A stretch of 64,000 bases of DNA from KBS-96 sp963722585 (GCA_963722585.1 CAVRNU010000020.1:1-64000); one strand, 5' to 3'. Counted from the first letter of the stretch, positions 1-9,304 are shown. Program-made: numbers and translations. The notes: generated by a model from the letters alone, not told the origin.

Positions 1-1
1 C

Positions 2-604
2 ACGATTGAACAAGGCAAATTCCTCGCGCCCATCCATCCGTTTCGCGACTATCTCGCCCAGCGCGGCATCGATTGGACCTACGTTCAAGACAATCCCTCT
101 CTGCGCCTTCTCAACGAGCAGCCCGACCATGGCTGCGACCTCTGCAGCCGTTTCCGCCGCCGTGCCGTTTACCAGGTAGCGCGCAACCTCGGGGCCAACG
201 TGATCGCGTTAGGCCACACCGCCGACGATTTCTGCGAAGCATTTCTGCGCAATGCTCTCTTCACGGGTCGCCTTAGCGCGCTGCCGCCCGTCACCTATTC
301 CAGGAAACGCGAATTCCGGCTCATCCGCCCGCTTGTGTTCGTGACCGAAGAGCTGACTCGAGGCTACGCCCAACTGCTCGAAGCGCCCGTCATCCCCTGC
401 GGCTGCTCTCAAAAAACCGGTACAGTTCGCCGAACCCTGCGCGACATTTTCTCGGCGCTTGAACGCGATCACCCTCACCTCAAAGAAACACTGCTCTCGG
501 CCATGAGCAACATCGAAACCAGCCGGTTGCTTGACTTGCAGTACCTCGATCTGGACGGCGCGGTGATCGAAGAGGAGCCCTCGTTGGTCCAGTTAATCGG
601 TTAA
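2..604 (+). CDS. ttcA: TtcA-like tRNA 2-thiocytidine/PP-loop thiolase, 5' end outside window
   Basis: The visible part is the C-terminal 200 residues; the reading frame is open to the left edge, so the PP-loop SGGxDS and the start are outside the window. Visible hallmarks are CDLC at visible residues 45-48 (a Fe-S ligand pair in TtcA), GHTADD at 71-76 and a further cysteine pair in IPCGCSQ. E. coli TtcA has the same order (CSLCSR, GHHRDD, IPC). TtcA-family proteins are ATP-dependent Fe-S enzymes that thiolate a cytidine in tRNA in the cytoplasm. The gene ends one base before the next start, so the two are probably co-transcribed. TtcA itself or a close PP-loop relative cannot be told apart without the N-terminus. 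Confidence 0.85.
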   Translation, partial: TIEQGKFLAPIHPFRDYLAQRGIDWTYVQDNPSLRLLNEQPDHGCDLCSRFRRRAVYQVARNLGANVIALGHTADDFCEAFLRNALFTGRLSALPPVTYSRKREFRLIRPLVFVTEELTRGYAQLLEAPVIPCGCSQKTGTVRRTLRDIFSALERDHPHLKETLLSAMSNIETSRLLDLQYLDLDGAVIEEEPSLVQLIG

Positions 605-605
605 G

Positions 606-992
606 ATGACGCCTCGATATTTGCGAATTGTATTTTTCTCCGAGTTCCTCGTGGCCGTTATCGCAATCTTCACCGCGTGGTCTGAAATCGGCGGTCAGGC
701 CGTGCTCGACGCGATGCCGTGGGGCTGGAAAGGCGGTCTTGGTCTTGGGCTGGCTGGCGTGTGCGTCGCATATTCTGTAGCCTTAACGTCAGCGGATTCG
801 GTTTGGAACATTCGTACCGCCAAATGGCTGGCCTTGATTCTGGCCCTGGTGGGGACGATGGGCGTCATCACGTTTTATTACGCGCTGCAGGTGCAGAACG
901 AGCCGCCCGACGAGCAGGATACTTCGGCGACCCTCCGATCGAGCGCCGGCAATCCCGCGTCGCCGATTAGCCCGCATTGGAAATCTGTGTGA
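606..992 (+). CDS. small membrane protein, unknown function
   Basis: This 128-residue protein has three hydrophobic stretches, at about residues 8-25, 40-62 and 74-94, followed by a polar Ser/Pro-rich tail. No family is recognised. The ATG lies one base after the ttcA-like stop, and its TGA shares a base with the ATG of the next gene, so it is the middle member of a tight three-gene unit. It is real rather than a shadow because it fills the space between two supported genes in the same direction and has a clear membrane-protein composition. Function is unknown; a partnership with the downstream JAB-domain membrane protein is possible from coupling alone. Confidence 0.6.
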   Translation: MTPRYLRIVFFSEFLVAVIAIFTAWSEIGGQAVLDAMPWGWKGGLGLGLAGVCVAYSVALTSADSVWNIRTAKWLALILALVGTMGVITFYYALQVQNEPPDEQDTSATLRSSAGNPASPISPHWKSV

Positions 993-2146
993 TGGAAACC
1001 CAGTCCGACGCTGCTTACGGAACCTGGAGCCACCCGACACTCCCGCTCACAGTTCGCTATTCTCTTTCCGTCTTCCACGAAATTGACTTTGTTGTTAGTG
1101 AAGGTTATCGCCGCATCGCCTATGGCGGCATCGAGCACGGCGGCTTGTTGTTCGGCCGCGCATCCGGTAACGAGCTGCAAATCGAAGCCTTCCGCCAAGT
1201 TGAACTCGAGCATGCCTCCGGGCCCGCGTTTCTGCCATCGGAGGGTGACGTCGAGCGAATCAAAGAACAGATTCGTAACGCCGCAGCCGATCCCGAATTA
1301 GCGGGCCTCGAACCCGTCGGTCTTTTTGTCTCGCACTCGCGACGCGAGCTGCAGGTCGAGGAATCCGAGCGGCAGCTTCTCGCGTCGCTGCTTCCGCAAA
1401 GCGCAAAGGGCGCAGTCCAGCCCGGTTTGCGCGAGGTCCAGCAAGGCCTACGGCTTCTCGTCCTTCTCAAACCTGAGAAATTCAAGCCAACCCGCTTTGC
1501 GTTTGTCTTTCCGGACGAAGCGGAATTGAACATTTTTACGCTCCCTTCACCGGTTCGGCCGCCCCGGGCGAAAAAAAGAGCTGTGGAGACGCCGGCGGAA
1601 GAATCTCCAACCGGCGAAATCGCTGCATCCGCGAAGCCGAAGGCTCGCCGGTATTCGCGAAAGGCCACTGTCGTTGCGCTTAACGAAGCATTCACCGAAC
1701 CCAGCCCCAGCGCGGCCGCCGCCGTTCCCCCGCCCGAACCGGACTTACCGGCTCTCGAGAACGAAGCTGAGCCCGTCGTTGTGCCTGTTCGAAAGACCGA
1801 CTGGCGCATCCTGATTTCCGCCGCTGTTATATCGGTCGTTCTGCTGCTAGGCTGTTTTCTCTATTTCGATTGGAATTTTTTGCAGCCGCCCATTGAACTT
1901 CATGCCGCGGCGGCGCCGGGCCACGTAACAGTGAGTTGGTTGCCGGAGGAGACGGCCGGAACAAACGAAGCCAATCTCCATATCTGGAGTAACCACGGCA
2001 ATCGGAGGGTGACTCTTTCGCCAGCCCAGCGGCAAGCCGGCGAGGCAATAATCGCCGCCACGGGAAACGACATCACCGTCGAATTACTCGTGCATCATTG
2101 GCTGCACAACCGGCGCGGCGTCCTGCGCGTGTTGACGAACCAATGA
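992..2146 (+). CDS. degenerate JAB/MPN-domain protein with one membrane helix and a C-terminal beta domain
   Basis: The ATG at 992 overlaps the upstream TGA by one base, which favours it over a TTG at 977. Residues about 15-155 resemble a JAB/MPN (JAMM) domain: the conserved Glu is in EHGGLLFG and the expected zinc loop is GLFVSHSRREL. The canonical HxH reads VSH and the downstream S-x2-D is not preserved, so catalysis is doubtful. A Pro/Ala-rich linker follows (about 190-260), then one hydrophobic helix (about 270-292), then a beta-rich tail resembling an FN3-like fold. The predicted topology is a cytoplasmic JAB domain and an extracytoplasmic tail. The role is not known; it may bind rather than cleave. 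Confidence in the domain call is moderate. Confidence 0.6.
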   Translation: METQSDAAYGTWSHPTLPLTVRYSLSVFHEIDFVVSEGYRRIAYGGIEHGGLLFGRASGNELQIEAFRQVELEHASGPAFLPSEGDVERIKEQIRNAAADPELAGLEPVGLFVSHSRRELQVEESERQLLASLLPQSAKGAVQPGLREVQQGLRLLVLLKPEKFKPTRFAFVFPDEAELNIFTLPSPVRPPRAKKRAVETPAEESPTGEIAASAKPKARRYSRKATVVALNEAFTEPSPSAAAAVPPPEPDLPALENEAEPVVVPVRKTDWRILISAAVISVVLLLGCFLYFDWNFLQPPIELHAAAAPGHVTVSWLPEETAGTNEANLHIWSNHGNRRVTLSPAQRQAGEAIIAATGNDITVELLVHHWLHNRRGVLRVLTNQ

Positions 2147-2182
2147 ACGAACACGCAAGGGGCTGGCGCTTATCGCCATGAA

Positions 2183-2202
2183 GCGCGACCAGGAAGTCGC
2201 GC
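2183..2202. terminator. hairpin between convergent genes, candidate bidirectional terminator
   Basis: GCGCGAC and GTCGCGC form a perfect 7-bp stem around a 6-nt loop in the 65-bp gap between the convergent JAB-like and gpmI genes. No strong T-run follows on either strand, so intrinsic termination is plausible but not certain. Confidence 0.4.
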
Positions 2203-2211
2203 GGCGCTTGG

Positions 2212-3750
2212 CTACTCTTTCACTCGCAAATCTTCGCCCAGCATCTGCTTCGGCTTCTCAATGCCCAACATGCCGAGGAGCGTCGGGGCCACGTCTTTTA
2301 GCGCGCCCGTAGGCCGCAGCTTCATCTTTTCCTCGGTCATGACGATGAACGGCACAGGATTCGTCGTGTGATAGGTGTGCGGACCTTTGGTAATCGGGTC
2401 GATCATGGTTTCGGCGTTGCCGTGATCGGCTGTGACGATCCAATTTCCGCCGGCGCGCTTCAATACCTTGTAGATCTCGCCAAGCCCTGCGTCTACCGCC
2501 TCGCAGGCCTGTACCGTAGGCGCTATTTTGCCGGAATGCCCCACCATGTCGGCGTTGGCGTAGTTCATCACAACTACATCGAATCCGCCGCGCTCGATTG
2601 CCTGCACAACTTTCTCCGTGATGCCGGCCGCGCTCATTTCCGGTTTCAGATCGTATGTGGCTACTTTGGGCGAGGGCACCAGCTCCCGTTCCTCGCCCGC
2701 ATACGGCTTCTCGTTTCCCCCGTTGAAAAAATACGTGACGTGCGCATACTTTTCGGTTTCGGCCACACGCAGGTTCTTCCAATTGGCCCGCGCCATAACG
2801 TCGGCAAGAATGTTGTCGGGATGCTCGGGTGGAAGCACATACGGAAGGGCGAATGTCTTATCGAACTGCGTCATCATCGTGTACGTCAGGTCCTTAGGAA
2901 CAAGAGAACGCGATGGCTGCTCGAGCTTCTTGTCCGTCAAGGCAAGCGTCATCTCGCGTGCCCGGTCGGCCCGATAGTTATACATAATGATGCTGTCGCC
3001 TTCGCGAATCAGCCCCACTGGCTCTTTGCGCGCGTCCACGATGGTTACAGGCTCGATGAATTCGTCCGTGATGCCGCGCTTATACGATTGCCGCACTGCC
3101 TCGACTGCGCTCGTTGCCTTGTGACCGTTGCCAAGCACGATAGCGCCGAAAGCGCGCTCAATGCGGTCCCACCGTTTGTCGCGATCCATCGCATAATACC
3201 GGCCCGATACAGTCGCGATCTTGCCCAGGCCAAGTTCGCGCAGTTTCTTCTCGATTTGCTCGATGTACCCCGCGCCGCTTTCGGGCGGCGTGTCGCGCCC
3301 ATCCATGAAGCAGTGAACGAACACATGCGGCAGCCCGTGTTTCCTGGCCATCTCGAGCAACGCGTAAAGATGCGTGAGCTGCGCATGCACTCCGCCGTCG
3401 CTCGCCAGTCCCATCAGGTGCAGCCGGCGCCCCTCCGCCTTCTGCATGGCGTTCAACAGAACTGGATTCGAGAAAAATTCGCCCGAGCTGATCATCAAGT
3501 CGATCCGTGTGACATCCATATAGATCACACGGCCGGCGCCCATATTCATATGGCCCACTTCGCTGTTACCCATTTGTCCATCCGGCAAACCCACGAACGG
3601 CCCGGATGTGTGAATCAGTGTGTTGGGGTAGGAGCGAAGCAGTTCGTCGTAAACCGGTTTTCGCGCCGCCGCGATCGCGTTGCCCTCCGTGGCCGGCGAA
3701 AAGCCCCACCCATCCAGAATCGTCAATACCAGCGGGCGCTCATTCGCCAT
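2212..3750 (-). CDS. gpmI: 2,3-bisphosphoglycerate-independent phosphoglycerate mutase
   Basis: This cytoplasmic glycolytic enzyme interconverts 3- and 2-phosphoglycerate using two Mn ions and a phosphoserine intermediate. The 512 residues match the usual GpmI length. DGWG (13-16) carries a metal-binding Asp, GNSEVGH (61-67) carries the catalytic Ser63, and DGRDTPP, NYANADMVGH and VTADHGNAE supply further active-site and metal ligands. The start MANERPLVLTILDGWG is typical. It lies 9 bp downstream of eno on the same strand, so the two consecutive glycolytic steps form an operon. No defect is seen. Confidence 0.97.
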   Translation of the reverse strand: MANERPLVLTILDGWGFSPATEGNAIAAARKPVYDELLRSYPNTLIHTSGPFVGLPDGQMGNSEVGHMNMGAGRVIYMDVTRIDLMISSGEFFSNPVLLNAMQKAEGRRLHLMGLASDGGVHAQLTHLYALLEMARKHGLPHVFVHCFMDGRDTPPESGAGYIEQIEKKLRELGLGKIATVSGRYYAMDRDKRWDRIERAFGAIVLGNGHKATSAVEAVRQSYKRGITDEFIEPVTIVDARKEPVGLIREGDSIIMYNYRADRAREMTLALTDKKLEQPSRSLVPKDLTYTMMTQFDKTFALPYVLPPEHPDNILADVMARANWKNLRVAETEKYAHVTYFFNGGNEKPYAGEERELVPSPKVATYDLKPEMSAAGITEKVVQAIERGGFDVVVMNYANADMVGHSGKIAPTVQACEAVDAGLGEIYKVLKRAGGNWIVTADHGNAETMIDPITKGPHTYHTTNPVPFIVMTEEKMKLRPTGALKDVAPTLLGMLGIEKPKQMLGEDLRVKE

Positions 3751-3759
3751 CTTGCGGCC

Positions 3760-5042
3760 CTATTGCCGAAACGCTTTCTTACCGGGATAAATCGCCGCAT
3801 CTCCAAGCTCCTGCTCGATGCGCAGCAGTTGATTGTATTTCGCGAGCCGGTCCGTCCGGCTGGCCGAACCCGTCTTGATCTGGCCGGCATTCGTCGCCAC
3901 AGCCAGGTCCGCGATAAAGGAGTCCTCCGTCTCGCCCGAGCGGTGCGAAATCACCGTTGTGTAATTTGCGCTCGCCGCAAGCCGCATCGCATCCAGAGTC
4001 TCGGTCAGGCTTCCAATCTGATTCACTTTCACCAGAATTGAGTTTGCAACGCCTTTCTCGATTCCCCGCTGCAGTATCTCGGGGTTCGTGACAAAGATGT
4101 CGTCCCCTACCAATTGAATTTTCCGGCCAAGCGCATCGGTAAGAGTTTTCCAGCCCTCCCAATCTTGTTCCGCCATGCCATCCTCGAGCGAAATAATCGG
4201 ATACTGCCGCACCCAATTCGACCAGTAGTCGATCATTTGATCGGTCGTCTTCTCGCTCTTGTCCGATTTCTTGAAGACGTATTTCTTCTTGCCGGTGTCG
4301 TAAAATTCGCTGGCTGCCGGATCGAGCGCCAGCCAAATCTGCTCGCCTGGCTTGTACCCCGCTTTCGAAATCGCCTCCATCAAAACTTCGAGAGCCTCTT
4401 CATTCGACTTAAGGCTCGGCGCAAAGCCTCCTTCGTCGCCAACCGCCGTCGAATATCCGCGCTTCTTCAAAACGCTTTTCAGCGCGTGAAATGTTTCCAC
4501 TCCCATGCGCAATGCTTCTCGAAAGCTTGTCGCGCCCGCGGGAACAAGCATGAACTCTTGGGGATCGACCGAATTGTCGGCGTGCGCGCCGCCATTGATG
4601 ACATTCATCAGTGGTACCGGAAGCACGCGCGCGTTCACCCCGCCCAAATAACGGTACAGCGGCGTCATCTCCGATTGTGCCTGCGCGCGAGCCGTTGCCA
4701 TCGAAACTGCGAGAATCGCATTCGCGCCAAGCTTGCCTTTATTGTTGGTCCCATCCAGCTTCAGCATCGTATCGTCGATCAGGATTTGATCGGCTGCGTC
4801 AATACCGGCAAGCGCGGCGAAATCGTTTCATTGATGTGCCTAACGGCATTCAGGGTTCCTTTGCCGAGATACCGGCCCTTGTCGCCGTCGCGCAATTCGA
4901 TCGCTTCAAATTCGCCGGTCGAGGCTCCTGAGGGAACCGCGGCCCTCCCTATCGAGCCATCCGCCAGCTGAACATCCGCCTCGACGGTTGGATTGCCACG
5001 CGAATCCAGAATCTCTCTTCCAATGACTTCGACAATGTCCAT
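3760..5042 (-). CDS. eno: enolase, reading frame broken by a 1-nt deletion near 4816
   Basis: Enolase converts 2-phosphoglycerate to phosphoenolpyruvate and needs Mg. The N-terminal part (4779-5042) holds EVIGREILDSRGNPTVE and PSGASTGEFEAIELRDGD. The C-terminal part (3760 up to about 4815) holds KLGANAILAVSMA, GDEGGFAPS, SLEDGMAEQDW, GDDIFVTN, LVKVNQIGSLTE and SHRSGETEDSF. Joining ETISP to ALAGIDAADQ with one added base near 4815-4818 gives a normal 427-residue enolase. All catalytic segments are intact and this is the only copy in the window, so a sequencing deletion is more likely than a dead gene. It is transcribed first, ahead of gpmI. Confidence 0.93.
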
Positions 5043-5212
5043 GAATTTCCTCTGATGTCTTGATTGTGGGGTCGTGGCCCGGGCGAGTCGCCAGACACGC
5101 TATTCGCTGCGCGCGAAACCTCTACTTTAGCGCAGGGGTGAATAAACACCGGCCATTCTCGCTCACGTCCCGGAGTTCGGCTTCGAAAATTGACATTTTC
5201 GAGCTTTAGCGT

Positions 5213-5755
5213 TCATTGATTGGCTAGCGCTTCAAAGTCGGGCAAGTCGTCGGTTGAGAAAGAGGACAGGAACAGGGCCGCCAATGACTCGAGACCCTCC
5301 CGGTCGTCCTCGTCGAAGCGGTTGGGCGATGGACTGTCGAGGTCCAGCACGCCCAGCAGCCGTCCCCAATTCAGCAAGGGCACTGCAATTTCCGATTTTG
5401 AATCGGGATCGCAGACGATATGGCCGGGAAACTTTTCGACATCGGGAACGACGATGGTTTCATTCCGAGTCGCCGCAGCCCCGCACACTCCTTCGTTGAA
5501 ATCGATACGCGTGCAAGCCGGTTTGCCCTGGAACGGCCCGAGAAAGAGCGTGTCTCCGCGGGTAAAATAGAAGCCCGCCCAGTTAATATCGGGAAGAGTA
5601 TGGTACAACAGCGACACAGTATTCGCTGCGTTTGCCAGAAAATCCGGCTCTTTCTTTAACAGGTCGGCCAGCTGCTCGCAGATCTGCCTGTAGCCGTCCG
5701 ATTTGGACGTACCGGAGGGCACGGGTCGAATCACGTTCATAAATTGATTCTCCAC
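5213..5755 (-). CDS. msrC: free methionine-(R)-sulfoxide reductase (GAF domain)
   Basis: A single 180-residue GAF domain of the fRMsr family, which reduces free L-methionine-(R)-sulfoxide in the cytoplasm. Family landmarks are NWAGFYF, GPFQGKPACTRI, GVCGAA and HIVCD followed by SEIAVPL. These give the three conserved cysteines (in ACTRI, GVCG and IVCD) used for sulfenate/disulfide chemistry. The tail GVLDLDSP.NRFDEDD is also typical. The first Met has a second Met five codons later (MENQFMNV), so the exact start is uncertain by five residues. The gene stands alone with about 170 bp downstream and 260 bp upstream. Confidence 0.9.
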   Translation of the reverse strand: MENQFMNVIRPVPSGTSKSDGYRQICEQLADLLKKEPDFLANAANTVSLLYHTLPDINWAGFYFTRGDTLFLGPFQGKPACTRIDFNEGVCGAAATRNETIVVPDVEKFPGHIVCDPDSKSEIAVPLLNWGRLLGVLDLDSPSPNRFDEDDREGLESLAALFLSSFSTDDLPDFEALANQ

Positions 5756-5877
5756 AGTGTAGCTGAGAAACCCCAGCCAAGTGGCTGTCAGATGGGAGAG
5801 AAGGGCTGTGGACTAGTACTAAGCAAGAATACCTGAAATCTCGAACGCGCAAGCGATTAGCCGAAATTTGTCACATC

Positions 5878-5905
5878 CGCTCCCTGGCGGTCGCGGTTCC
5901 GAAAC
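5878..5905. repeat. dispersed intergenic repeat, copy 1 of 2
   Basis: This 28-bp stretch between msrC and the TPR gene begins CGCTCCCTGGCGGTC and ends GGTTCCGAAAC. It matches 31497-31524 at 24 of 28 bases. Both copies are intergenic and in the same orientation, which suggests a short dispersed element. Confidence 0.5.
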
Positions 5906-6014
5906 GCACGTTGATTCAAAAGAACCTTCAGAACCGCGCGCGTTAGCAAGCGGCTTAGTTACCCACGGAAGCACGACCGGGCGGTCGCGCGCGGACGAGG
6001 ACGTCCACCCTGCA

Positions 6015-7253
6015 TTAGCTGCTCGCAACCTTTCGCCTATATGGCGAGGAGATGTATCCCTTAGCTTCGCTGGCTGCCGCCGAATCGGGAGCCGTCCGCA
6101 TTGTTTCGCGATAGGCCGCAACCGCTTCTTCGTGCCGCCCGCACAAATCGTAGAGCTGGCCGAGTCTGAGCCACGCAAGTACCGCCGTATTCAGATCCAG
6201 GTTATCAACCTTGGCGGTCACTGCTTTCATTTCGTCGAGAGCCGGTCTGACATCGCCATACCAAAAAAGCAGGTTGCCGCGAAGGTACTCAATTTTTTCG
6301 AGCGGCAGCTCGCGATACCCCTCCGTTTGAGCCGCCCGCAGCCGCTCCACTTGCGCCAGGATGGAAAGTGCCGCCGTCTTGTTTCCGGCGTCGCTGTACA
6401 TCTGGACTTGCTCCAACTGCAGCAGGTAGTTGTGCGGAAACATCTGTCCCAGCCCTTGAAGAAGAGGAATTGCGTCCTCGGGCCGCCGTTCGCGCCGGTA
6501 AATAACCGCCAGCAGGATGCGAGCGTCGTATTTATTCAATACGCCGCGCTGCGCTACAACCTGCAATTCCTGGAGCCCTCGGTCGCGATCTCCATGGAAA
6601 CCGGCAAGAAATCCCACCATTCGCAGGTAAAACGGAAGGCTGCCCACCACGTAATCATGAAGCCCCTGAATCAGGTATGCGTCCGTCAACCCGGGCTGCA
6701 ATTGCAGCACTTGATTGCTATACTTGCGCGACTGTGTGGCATTGCGAAGCGCATCCATCCACGCCTTATCCACCAGGAACTCGTAATTGGCCCGCAAGCC
6801 GTAGGTGACACTCAAGTCGTACAGCGCCGTCGCATCGTTTGGGTCTTTTGCGAGCCGCGCCTGCCCCAGGCTGAGCGCCTTGCTCATCGTGTCCTCGAAT
6901 TTACTGCGCTGTGCATCCGATATCTCCACTTTCGGGCTTCGCAGAAATGGATTATTGCCGGTCACCAACTCGCTTTCGAGCGCCCCGTTACGGAATATTT
7001 CATGGTAAAGAATGGTCTGCGCCAGATGGTTGTATGCGCCCGGATCTGACGGATGTTCCCGCACTTCCTGCTCAAAATCGCTGGTTGCGGAATCGTATTC
7101 GTTGTTATAAAAGTGCCGCCACCCTGGGGAATTCAACGGGTCCTGTAGTTTGACCAGGTCGTCTGCGGCCAGGGGCAGGGCGAGGAATCCAGCGAGAACC
7201 AGGAACAGACCCAGCGCCCAGCTTGCATTCGGGACTACGGACGGAACTTCCAT
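6015..7253 (-). CDS. exported tetratricopeptide-repeat protein
   Basis: The 412-residue product starts with a hydrophobic signal-like segment (about residues 10-30, ending LALPLAADDL), so it should be exported or membrane-anchored. The rest is helical with TPR-like pairs: YNNEYDSATSDFEQEV..PSDPGAYNHLAQ, DPNDATALYDLSVTYGL, RRPEDAIPLLQGL, GRHEEAVAAYRETMRTAPDS. TPR proteins scaffold protein-protein contacts; no partner can be named. No operon neighbour is close on either side. The long open frame antisense to it is a codon-bias shadow. Confidence 0.8.
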   Translation of the reverse strand: MEVPSVVPNASWALGLFLVLAGFLALPLAADDLVKLQDPLNSPGWRHFYNNEYDSATSDFEQEVREHPSDPGAYNHLAQTILYHEIFRNGALESELVTGNNPFLRSPKVEISDAQRSKFEDTMSKALSLGQARLAKDPNDATALYDLSVTYGLRANYEFLVDKAWMDALRNATQSRKYSNQVLQLQPGLTDAYLIQGLHDYVVGSLPFYLRMVGFLAGFHGDRDRGLQELQVVAQRGVLNKYDARILLAVIYRRERRPEDAIPLLQGLGQMFPHNYLLQLEQVQMYSDAGNKTAALSILAQVERLRAAQTEGYRELPLEKIEYLRGNLLFWYGDVRPALDEMKAVTAKVDNLDLNTAVLAWLRLGQLYDLCGRHEEAVAAYRETMRTAPDSAAASEAKGYISSPYRRKVASS

Positions 7254-7442
7254 TTGGACCCGGTCATTGGATGATTTCGCGGAGAAGGCGATCCGGTCTT
7301 CTTTCTCTTACTTTCATCCGGCGCTGCTAACCGTTGGCCGGGCTACCCTTTCAATGGGCTGGTGGCGCTCTATTTGGCCAGCACCCCTGCTGTATCGGAC
7401 GAAAATACCACAGGCCCCGGTTCCACCAACTCGCGCTTGCGC

Positions 7443-8288
7443 TCAAGTCTTCGAGGCGAGACTCGAGGCGCTGACGTCCGCTTCCACCGCCAGCCAGCTC
7501 ACGTCGGCCTCGGAATCGCCGAAACGCTTCAATCCCGCCTCGATGATGGCCGAATCGGGCACTTTTTTGAGCGGTGTATAGCGGGGATGATGCGCCTCTT
7601 TGTATGGATCGTTGCGAGCCGCGTTGTAGCAGCAAATCATGGACCACCGTGGTTTGTCGGAGTGATTCTGATCGGAGCGATGCAAAAGATTCGCGTGAAA
7701 GAACAGCGCGTCGCCGGGGTCCATCTCGACGTACACCAGCGGAAGCCGCTTTACAATCTCGTTCACACGCTCGGCATCGGCTCCGGCCTGATCGCCTGTC
7801 AGCACGTGGTCGATGCGTCCCAACTCGTGGGAGTGCGCAACCACCTGCAGACAGCCGTTCTCTTTCGTGGCCGGGTCAACGGCGATGAAGGCGCTCGTCA
7901 ACAGCGGAAAAAGCACGCCATTTTGATACCAGTAGCCGTAATCTTGATGCCAGGCCCAAGCGCCTCCGACCTTTGCGTCTTTCATGATCATCTTCGAGTG
8001 GTAGTGGTAGACCTCGCCTTCCAGAATCTTCTCAGCGGAGTTCACCACCGACTCGCACCGCGCAAACATTCCATAAATCGTGTCGCCCGGATGATTCCAG
8101 AGCGACAACCGGACTTCGCCGCCTTCGCCATCGCCGCGGCTGAACGAATGTTGATCGAGTTGCCGGTCCTCTTTCGCGGCGCGCCGGAGCAGGTCTATCT
8201 CCTCCCGGCTGAAAAAACTCTTCGCAACAACGAACCCTGTATCTCGATACTCGCGAAGTTGTTCATCGGAAATAGAGCCGTGGGGCAT
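7443..8288 (-). CDS. phytanoyl-CoA dioxygenase (PhyH) family protein
   Basis: A 281-residue Fe(II)/2-oxoglutarate-dependent oxygenase of the PhyH family. AWHQDYGYWYQNG supplies the HxD iron ligands (about residue 118), the distal His is in LFFHANLLHRSDQN and the 2OG-binding Arg lies in SDKPRWSMICCYN. A good Shine-Dalgarno (GGAGAA) precedes the ATG. It is divergent from a Tat-exported TIM-barrel protein and next to two sugar-acid dehydratase-like genes, so a small hydroxyacid or sugar-derived substrate is a reasonable guess. PhyH substrates cannot be read from sequence. Confidence 0.88.
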   Translation of the reverse strand: MPHGSISDEQLREYRDTGFVVAKSFFSREEIDLLRRAAKEDRQLDQHSFSRGDGEGGEVRLSLWNHPGDTIYGMFARCESVVNSAEKILEGEVYHYHSKMIMKDAKVGGAWAWHQDYGYWYQNGVLFPLLTSAFIAVDPATKENGCLQVVAHSHELGRIDHVLTGDQAGADAERVNEIVKRLPLVYVEMDPGDALFFHANLLHRSDQNHSDKPRWSMICCYNAARNDPYKEAHHPRYTPLKKVPDSAIIEAGLKRFGDSEADVSWLAVEADVSASSLASKT

Positions 8289-8384
8289 AACAATTCTCCT
8301 TGCCTCGTAAGCAGCCGCACGAAAAGGCCGCTCTGTGAGTAAGAATATCGTAAATGTGTTAATGAGGTGAGTGGAGACCGATTA

Positions 8385-9281
8385 ATGACCTCGTCTCAGT
8401 TCTCGCGACGCGGCTTTTTGCTTCTCGCCGCGGGCGAAATCCTACTCGAGGCAAGAACCGCCGGGTCCCGCCTCTCGGTTGAAGGCTACATCTGGCAACA
8501 ATACGCGGAGCGGCAGAAAAAGAGCCTTCGCGATGTGCTCGACGAGGTTTTGCCCATGGCCAGCCACGCTGGGTTTCGGAATATCGAACTGAGTCAGGCG
8601 TTCTTTACGGCGGACCTGCGCGAAAAAGTTCTTTCGCTGGTCAAAGCCAACGGGCTGGCGATGCCTTCCGTCTATGTTGGCGGAGTCATGCACGAGTCTC
8701 ACGCGGCCGATGAGACGATTGCTAGCGCATTAGATATCGCTGGAATCTGCAAACCATTCGGCTGCGCCGCGGTCGTTCACAATCCCAATCCGAAACCCGG
8801 TGCGCAGAAAACCGACGAGGAGTTGCGCGTTCAATCCGAAAATTTGAACCGCATGGGCCGCGCCTTGGCGCAAAAAGACTTCGAGCTTCGCGTCCATCAT
8901 CACACACCGGAATTGGTCTCGAATGCCCGAGAATGGAGGCAGATTCTAAACTCCACCGACCCCCGCTGTGTCTGGCTCTGCATGGACCTTGACTGGGTTC
9001 ATCAGGGAGGCCAGGATCCGCTCGGCCTGCTCCGCGAGGCCGGATCGCGGGTCGCGGAAATTCACGTCCGGAATTCGAAAAATAAGCTGTGGCTCGAGTC
9101 GGTCGAGGACGGCGATATCGACTATCGTCCGATTGCCGCTTACCTCGCTCGAAGCAAGCTCTATCCCTTGATTGTTGTCGAGCTGGCTTACCGGCCGGAA
9201 ACGGTTGTTACGCGTCCGCTTGAAGAAGATCTTCGGCTTAGCCGCATATACACCGAGAAGATTTTCGCGCTGAAGGCTTAG
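8385..9281 (+). CDS. Tat-exported sugar phosphate isomerase/epimerase-like TIM-barrel protein
   Basis: ATG 8385 is preferred over GTG 8367 because a GGAG lies about 9 nt upstream of it and it places the twin-arginine motif SRRGFLLLAAG near the N-terminus. The body is an AP-endonuclease-2/xylose-isomerase-like TIM barrel: GFRNIELSQAFF, AAVVHNPNP, LRVHHHTPEL, WLCMDLDWVHQGG, VAEIHVRNS and IVVELAY supply His, Asp and Glu residues at the usual metal positions. The 298 residues suit the family. It probably acts in the periplasm on a sugar or polyol. Its neighbours (PhyH protein, GlucD-like and UxuA-like enzymes) support a carbohydrate-acid role. Confidence 0.85.
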   Translation: MTSSQFSRRGFLLLAAGEILLEARTAGSRLSVEGYIWQQYAERQKKSLRDVLDEVLPMASHAGFRNIELSQAFFTADLREKVLSLVKANGLAMPSVYVGGVMHESHAADETIASALDIAGICKPFGCAAVVHNPNPKPGAQKTDEELRVQSENLNRMGRALAQKDFELRVHHHTPELVSNAREWRQILNSTDPRCVWLCMDLDWVHQGGQDPLGLLREAGSRVAEIHVRNSKNKLWLESVEDGDIDYRPIAAYLARSKLYPLIVVELAYRPETVVTRPLEEDLRLSRIYTEKIFALKA

Positions 9282-9304
9282 TAGTCTGTGGCGGAAGTTC
9301 TGGA

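Noticed and set aside
2368..4041. 557-codon plus-strand open frame
   Set aside because: It is antisense to gpmI and the eno 3' end, both strongly supported, and has no family-like content. Long antisense frames are expected with this codon bias.
5868..7049. 393-codon plus-strand open frame
   Set aside because: Antisense to the TPR gene and lacks domain features.
7362..8342. 326-codon plus-strand open frame
   Set aside because: Antisense to the PhyH dioxygenase gene, which has clear catalytic residues.
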